A DNA stretch of 64,000 nucleotides. It comes from Lachnospiraceae bacterium. GTDB taxonomy: Bacteria > Bacillota > Clostridia > Lachnospirales > Lachnospiraceae. The notes beneath the pieces were generated by a model that saw nothing but the letters and a program-made list of their open reading frames with translations, made no database searches and had not been told where the DNA came from. Where the stretch lies: positions 1 to 64,000 of the forward strand of contig JAGASK010000049.1 of NCBI GenBank assembly GCA_017621815.1. Direction: 5' to 3'. Numbering within the stretch: the first letter of the stretch is position 1; each line of letters begins with the position of its first letter. The translations under genes and the position numbers were made by a program. Shown piece after piece: positions 59,680-64,000 of the stretch.

Positions 59680-61026
59680 CTATTTATTATTTTTCTCATT
59701 GTATTGCTTAACCATATTTGCTTTTGCTGCAATGCTTCCCTGTTTAGCATTCTTATTATAATATTCTGTAGATTTTTTTATTGCTTCATCTTTTTCTTCC
59801 TGAGTCATAGGCTTTACATTTGCCTTTTCACTTAAGGATTTTTTCCTGGGAGCATTATTTACATTTCTTGTATTAATGTTTGCATTTCTGTTAACTGTTT
59901 TTGGATCAATGCCGGCTTTTTCCAGCTTTTTATTTCTTTTATCCGTATTTTTCTTAATAAGTTCATCAATATCAATTTTATCGATATGTTTATTGATTAC
60001 GATCTGCTGGATACTTCTTACTACGGAACCTGCAATCCAGTAAAGTCCCATACCGGCAGGCAGTGTAAAACAGAAAAATGCTGACATAAGAGGCATCATT
60101 GTATTCATCATCTTCATTGACTGAGCCATTGAATTTTGCTGGTCACTCTGATTTCCTGAAGATTCAGCCTGAGGCATCAGCTTTGTATTAATCCACTGGG
60201 TTACAGCAGACAGTACAGGAATAATTAAAGCTATAACGATAGCCAGCCACTGAATACCGCCTTCTGCATTCCATCCCTGACTTACCATATAGGAAGGAGA
60301 ATTACCTATATTAATGCCAAGGAAATTATTATAAGTATCAATAAGTCCTCTTGTTGTATCATTGCTTAAAATAAGCTGTCCTTCATAAGTAAGCTGTGAT
60401 AAATCATAATGTTCAGATATAGCGCTCATATCTGAAGAAGATAATTTATTTAATACATCTATAATACCGTTTGATAAATTTGCTTCAAGATTCTTGCTGT
60501 ACATTCTGACAGCGCTTACTACACTGCTTAATTCAGAGCTTTGTAAAAATGAACCGTTATCAACAGAAATAATTTTTTCTGCCAGAACCCTGAAAGTATC
60601 ACCTATTTTTGTAACATAAGCAGGCATGGAATAAATAACACGATAAAGTGCAAATAAAATAGGCATCTGAATTAAAAGCTGAAGACAGCTTCCTGTAGGA
60701 GATACACCATACTTCGCATAAACGGCCTGTGTTTCTGCATTCATTGCAGTCATGGACTCATTATCTTTTTTATTTTTATATTTATTCTGTATTGCCTGAA
60801 GCTCCGGATTCATTTTTGCGGAAAGCTTTGAAAATTTCTGCTGCTTAATAGTAAGAGGCATCAATAACAGGTAAATAACAATTGTAAATAAAATAATTGA
60901 TAAACCAACATTGGGAATACCAATTAAATCTAAAATAAAAAAGATACCTTCCATCAGATAACCTAATATTTTAGCAATAGGTCCGATTATCATACCATCA
61001 TATGGGGTTAAAATAATTCCTGACAA
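59680..61026 (-). CDS. yidC: Membrane protein insertase YidC/OxaA
   Basis: 448 aa. It inserts proteins into the cytoplasmic membrane. Membrane helices at about 25-60, 120-140, 255-275, 300-330. The 60KD_IMP block includes LLMPLTIKQQKFSKLSAKMNPEL, LQLLIQMPILFALYRVI and LPAGMGLYWIAGSVVRSIQQ. A larger extracellular loop (about 140-245) than in B. subtilis YidC, and a basic C-terminal tail (about 360-448) for ribosome contact. The start is TTG 61026, with AGGAGG 9 bases upstream. Confidence 0.96.
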   Translation of the reverse strand: MSGIILTPYDGMIIGPIAKILGYLMEGIFFILDLIGIPNVGLSIILFTIVIYLLLMPLTIKQQKFSKLSAKMNPELQAIQNKYKNKKDNESMTAMNAETQAVYAKYGVSPTGSCLQLLIQMPILFALYRVIYSMPAYVTKIGDTFRVLAEKIISVDNGSFLQSSELSSVVSAVRMYSKNLEANLSNGIIDVLNKLSSSDMSAISEHYDLSQLTYEGQLILSNDTTRGLIDTYNNFLGINIGNSPSYMVSQGWNAEGGIQWLAIVIALIIPVLSAVTQWINTKLMPQAESSGNQSDQQNSMAQSMKMMNTMMPLMSAFFCFTLPAGMGLYWIAGSVVRSIQQIVINKHIDKIDIDELIKKNTDKRNKKLEKAGIDPKTVNRNANINTRNVNNAPRKKSLSEKANVKPMTQEEKDEAIKKSTEYYNKNAKQGSIAAKANMVKQYNEKNNK

Positions 61027-61063
61027 TATTTGTTTCCTCCTGATTTATAAATTCTGCAGAAAA

Positions 61064-61273
61064 TTACGGAACAGGATCATATCCTCCCTTTGAAAAAGGA
61101 TTGCACCTTAAAATTCTCCAAACAGCAAGAAGCCCTCCTTTTAATGCTCCATACTTTTCCACTGCTTCAAGTCCATATTCGGAGCATGTGGGAAAATACG
61201 GACATTTCGTATGCTTCATAGGAGAAATATACTTTCTATAGAATTTAATCAATAAAATTATTATTCTTTTCAT
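61064..61273 (-). CDS. yidD: Membrane protein insertion efficiency factor YidD
   Basis: 69 aa, the usual length. Characteristic motif sequence [19 protein letters not shown] with two Cys, followed by [17 protein letters not shown]. It helps insertion with YidC. It lies between rnpA and yidC as in most bacteria. RBS is inside the gap after rnpA (20 bases). Confidence 0.97.
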   Translation of the reverse strand: MKRIIILLIKFYRKYISPMKHTKCPYFPTCSEYGLEAVEKYGALKGGLLAVWRILRCNPFSKGGYDPVP

Positions 61274-61293
61274 TTAATTTCAAATATACCTCA

Positions 61294-61647
61294 TCAATCT
61301 TCATAAAAATAAAGTTTAATTATGTGATGAAGCTTTGCAAGATGTAATAATGCGCTTTCTATTTCGTTATATGAAACGGAAGAAGCGCTGTTTCTGGCTA
61401 TGACTACTATATCTAAACCACTATTAAATATATTTTCATGTAGTCTGTAACTTTCCCTTATCAATCTTGTTATTCTGTGTCTCACAACACTATTTCCTAC
61501 TTTTTTACTTACGGATATTCCCAATCTGTTTCTGCCTGTATTATTTTCCATAATATACATTATCAAATATTTGTTGGCATAGGATTTGCCTTTTTTGTAA
61601 ACATTTTGGAATTCGTAATTCTTTTTTAATGATTCGGAAAACTGCAT
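61294..61647 (-). CDS. rnpA: Ribonuclease P protein component
   Basis: 117 aa. It assists the RNase P RNA in removing tRNA 5' leaders. The RNR motif region is RLGISVSKKVGNSVVRHRITRLIRESYR. Start ATG 61647 after GGGAGTCCATTATA. It follows rpmH with a hairpin in the gap (61665-61691). The RNase P RNA itself is not in the window. Confidence 0.97.
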   Translation of the reverse strand: MQFSESLKKNYEFQNVYKKGKSYANKYLIMYIMENNTGRNRLGISVSKKVGNSVVRHRITRLIRESYRLHENIFNSGLDIVVIARNSASSVSYNEIESALLHLAKLHHIIKLYFYED

Positions 61648-61664
61648 TATAATGGACTCCCGTG

Positions 61665-61691
61665 AAAAAAGGCCACAAAAATGCGGCCTTA
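61665..61691 (-). terminator. Terminator/attenuator overlapping the rpmH stop codon
   Basis: On the minus strand AAGGCCGC (61690-61683) pairs with GTGGCCTT (61676-61669) around a T-rich loop, one wobble, then TTTTTT. The rpmH stop TAA (61691-61689) is in its left edge. It probably lowers transcription from rpmH into rnpA. Confidence 0.75.
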
Positions 61692-61823
61692 TGCTGATAA
61701 TCTCTTTCTTCCTTTTGCTCTTCTTGCTGCTAATACTTTTCTTCCGCCGGGAGTACTCATTCTAGCTCTGAAGCCGTGAACCTTAGACCTTTGTCTTGTT
61801 TTAGGCTGGAATGTCATCTTCAT
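61689..61823 (-). CDS. rpmH: 50S ribosomal protein L34
   Basis: 44 aa, too short for most gene finders. Sequence begins [20 protein letters not shown] and ends [10 protein letters not shown], the full L34 signature. Start ATG 61823 with AGGAGGTGTATATGGT before it; the nearer ATG at 61829 is out of frame. It is the first gene leftward from oriC and the head of the rpmH-rnpA-yidD-yidC-jag operon. Confidence 0.98.
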   Translation of the reverse strand: MKMTFQPKTRQRSKVHGFRARMSTPGGRKVLAARRAKGRKRLSA

Positions 61824-62332
61824 ACCATATACACCTCCTTTACTGAACCTTAATCTATTTTAAGGTAAGCAAATATTTGAAATAACTGCAAAAAGGCATA
61901 AAAACGCCTTCTTATGGAAAATATCATTTAGAATTATATAGGAATAAACCACTTCCGTCAAGAAAAAGAAATTATTTTTTATAAGAAGTTTCTTCGCTGA
62001 AGTATCTTCAGTATTTTAGTTATCCACAATTATTAATTAACATAATTATATCCACAAAATGTGTATAAGTTGTGGATAACTTTCAGGATTATTCAATTTT
62101 TTTCATTTTATTCTAATAATTACGCCATATTTTGAATGTAGAAAATGTTAATTACTTTTATTAAGTTATTAACATTTAAAATTATCCACTAATTATTATG
62201 TTAACTTGTGGATAATTTTGAGGATATCTTTATCATCTGCGGCATAAATAATATATTTGAAATTTTACTTTGTTTATATTAATATATAGTAGAGGAAATT
62301 TGTTTAAACTTTATTATTTTTGGGGGCCATTA
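61824..62332. other. oriC region between rpmH and dnaA with DnaA boxes
   Basis: A 509-base AT-rich gap. Perfect DnaA boxes TTATCCACA occur at 62020-62028 and, inverted, at 62071-62079 and 62217-62225. Near matches are at 62048-62056 (ATATCCACA), 62060-62068 (inverted TTATACACA) and 62182-62190 (TTATCCACT). An AT-rich stretch between 62095 and 62180 is a likely unwinding element. The far left part contains the divergent rpmH promoter. With the boxes after dnaA at 63711-63784 this is a two-part clostridial origin. Confidence 0.93.
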
Positions 62333-63682
62333 ATGGACTTTATTAAAGAAAACTGGGATTTAATTAAAGAAACACTGAGAAATGAATATGATTTATCTGA
62401 TATCTCTTACAATACATGGGTAAAACCGCTTAATTTTCACAGCGTAAAAGATGATGTTGTAACTATTATGATTCCATCCGACCAGGCACATGCTCTTAAA
62501 TATATTTCTTCCAAATATAAGAGCTATTTTCAGGTAACTATTTCAGAAATGATGGATCATACCTATGATATTTCTTTTATTCTGGAATCTGATGCAGGAG
62601 ATGAAATGCTTTCTTCTCCGGGCACTGTTTACAATATTAATTATGAAAATGCAAACCTTAATTCAAAATACAGATTTGATACTTTTGTAGTAGGAAATAA
62701 TAATAAATTTGCCCATTCCGCTTCCTTAGCCGTAGCAGAGTCTCCGGGAGAAGCATACAATCCCCTCTATTTATATGGTGGTGCAGGACTTGGGAAAACG
62801 CACTTAATGCATTCAATAGGTCATTTTATTTTGGACCAGAATCCTGACAAAAAAGTTCTCTATGTTACTTCGGAACAATTTACTAATGAAGTAATTGAAT
62901 CTATCAGAAGCGGTAATGCTGCTAAAATGAATAAATTCCGGGAAAAATACAGAACTGTAGATGTACTGTTAATTGACGATGTGCAATTTATAATAGGAAA
63001 AGAAAGTACACAGGAAGAATTTTTTCACACTTTTAATGTTCTTCATGCGGCGGGAAAACAAATTATCCTTTCTTCGGACAAACCTCCTAAAGAAATGGAA
63101 ACTTTAGAAGAACGTTTCCGTTCCAGATTCGAATGGGGATTAATAGCTGACATACAGCCTCCTGATTATGAAACAAGAATGGCTATTCTTAAAAAGAATG
63201 CGGAGAATTATAATAAGGAAATAAATGAAGAAATTTTCAAATATATAGCTACCAATATTAAATCAAATATCAGGGAATTGGAAGGAGCTTATAATAAAGT
63301 AATTGCTTTTTCAAAACTTAATAAGGTTGAAATTACTCTGGATAATGTGGAAGAAGCTTTAAAAGATATTATTTCACCAAATGTTGTAAGGCAGGTAACT
63401 CCTCAGCTTATTATTAATGTAGTGGCAGAACATTTTGGTATTAATCCGGATGATATCATATCAAAACGACGAAATTCAGAATTTGTACAACCCCGGCAGA
63501 TATGTATGTATCTATGTCGTAAGATGACCGCTGAATCTCTGCAAAGTATAGGAAAAGCATTAGGCAAAAAAGACCATACCACAGTTATCCACGGTATCGA
63601 AAAAATTACAGATGAAGTAAAAACAAATGAAGAGCTTAAAAACAGAATTGATATCATAATGAAAAAAATAAATCCTTCTTAA
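62333..63682 (+). CDS. dnaA: Chromosomal replication initiator DnaA
   Basis: 449 aa from ATG 62333 (MDFIKENWDLIKETL), with GGGGG 6 bases upstream; the frame runs 21 codons further up but those are not initiator-like. Domain I at about 1-80, AAA+ domain with Walker A YGGAGLGKTHL and Walker B LLIDDVQFI, and domain IV helix-turn-helix with RRNSEFVQPRQ and the DnaA signature KDHTTVIHGIEKI. It binds the nearby DnaA boxes and starts replication. No domain II of note (short linker). Confidence 0.98.
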   Translation: MDFIKENWDLIKETLRNEYDLSDISYNTWVKPLNFHSVKDDVVTIMIPSDQAHALKYISSKYKSYFQVTISEMMDHTYDISFILESDAGDEMLSSPGTVYNINYENANLNSKYRFDTFVVGNNNKFAHSASLAVAESPGEAYNPLYLYGGAGLGKTHLMHSIGHFILDQNPDKKVLYVTSEQFTNEVIESIRSGNAAKMNKFREKYRTVDVLLIDDVQFIIGKESTQEEFFHTFNVLHAAGKQIILSSDKPPKEMETLEERFRSRFEWGLIADIQPPDYETRMAILKKNAENYNKEINEEIFKYIATNIKSNIRELEGAYNKVIAFSKLNKVEITLDNVEEALKDIISPNVVRQVTPQLIINVVAEHFGINPDDIISKRRNSEFVQPRQICMYLCRKMTAESLQSIGKALGKKDHTTVIHGIEKITDEVKTNEELKNRIDIIMKKINPS

Positions 63683-63882
63683 ATGTGAATAAATTAAGGG
63701 TTATCCTCAACCTTATTTTTTTTATCCCCACAGTTATCATTTCATTTTTAGCTGAAAAATAGTATAATAAAAGAGTTATACACATATCAACATCCATTAC
63801 TATTTTTATTATTAAATTATTTATATATAAATATGTTTGGCTTAAGGCTTACTCACATCACAAGAAAGGAAGTTGTTCACAA
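63683..63882. other. dnaA-dnaN gap with second DnaA-box group
   Basis: 200 bases, no gene. Near-consensus DnaA boxes TTATCCTCA (63711-63719), TTATCCCCA (63722-63730) and TTATACACA (63776-63784), all in one orientation. In Bacillus and Clostridium the dnaA-dnaN gap is the downstream half of the origin. The site AAGAAAGGAAG for dnaN lies near 63862. Confidence 0.75.
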
Positions 63883-64000
63883 ATGAAATTAGTATGTAGT
63901 AAATCAAATTTGTTAAACGGAGTTAATATTGTATCAAAAGCAGTTCCAAATAAAACTACTATGTCTATTCTTGAATGCATTTTAATTGATGCTTCAGGAG
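63883..64000 (+). CDS. dnaN: DNA polymerase III beta subunit (sliding clamp), 5' end
   Basis: Only 39 codons are in the window. The start MKLVCSKSNLLNGVNIVSKA, then TTMSILECILIDA, is the typical N-terminus of bacterial sliding clamps. The place directly after dnaA confirms it. The gene runs off the right end. Confidence 0.95.
   Translation, partial: MKLVCSKSNLLNGVNIVSKAVPNKTTMSILECILIDASG

Noticed and set aside
1-64000. CRISPR array
   Set aside because: No regularly spaced direct repeats with unique spacers were seen; the repeats found are dispersed palindromes.

Overview
The window reads as chromosomal DNA of an anaerobic, AT-rich, low-GC Gram-positive bacterium, most likely a gut Lachnospiraceae (Clostridia). 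Reasons: the replication-origin gene order at the right end (dnaN, dnaA, rpmH, rnpA, yidD, yidC, jag, mnmE, mnmG, rsmG, parA, parB); strong AGGAGG-type ribosome binding sites with several TTG starts; a DUF3881-like gene; a rubrerythrin used as integration site; and many solute-binding lipoproteins, YesM/YesN-type regulators and cytoplasmic glycosidases. The species is not identified.

Region 1 (1 to about 7486) is a small integrative element lodged in the 3' end of a rubrerythrin gene. The gene end is intact at the left (stop at 46-48) and a displaced 40-codon piece of the original end lies at 7364-7486. The element carries a Tn916-type tyrosine integrase, a serine recombinase, a J-domain protein, small hypotheticals, an XRE repressor, a membrane protein with a degenerate J-like N-terminus, and a Rep/MobT-like initiator. 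Matching three-site arrays of TTGGGA motifs near both ends look like integrase arm sites. No conjugation machinery is present, so it resembles a mobilizable or replicating integrative element.

Region 2 (7602-18201) holds a HipA-like kinase/HTH pair. It is followed by an unusual locus: an HlyD-type adaptor, two sugar-type ABC permeases, a lipoprotein that joins a propeller-like N-terminal half to a solute-binding domain, a small lipoprotein, an OmpR-type two-component system and an unknown coiled-coil protein.

Region 3 (18370-45269) is a large hemicellulose-oligosaccharide utilisation locus. It has GH43, GH42, GH3 and GH31 enzymes, an esterase, two sugar isomerase-like proteins' worth of TIM-barrel chemistry in the window (one here), two paralogous solute-binding proteins but only one permease pair, a DUF624 protein, an agr-like LytTR/GHKL pair, a pair of exporter-type ABC half-transporters, and a split YesM/YesN system. 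All the glycosidases lack signal peptides, so oligomers are probably imported and then cut inside the cell. A shared AT-rich inverted-repeat motif lies upstream of both the permease operon (40868-40910) and GH31 (42806-42843).

Region 4 (45374-64000) is housekeeping: tRNA-Arg(CCT), serS, an HD-GYP protein, DUF4446, parB, parA, two perfect parS sites, a NarL-type two-component system, rsmG, mnmG, a ThuA/isomerase sugar pair wedged before mnmE, then jag, yidC, yidD, rnpA, rpmH, the DnaA-box cluster of oriC, dnaA and the start of dnaN.

Across the chromosomal part, a 31-33 bp palindromic repeat (REP/BIME-like) recurs at 7519-7590, 29981-30013, 38211-38243, 45290-45322 and 58915-58986. A different GC-rich dispersed-type repeat supplies both the C-terminal tail and the terminator of the GH3 gene.
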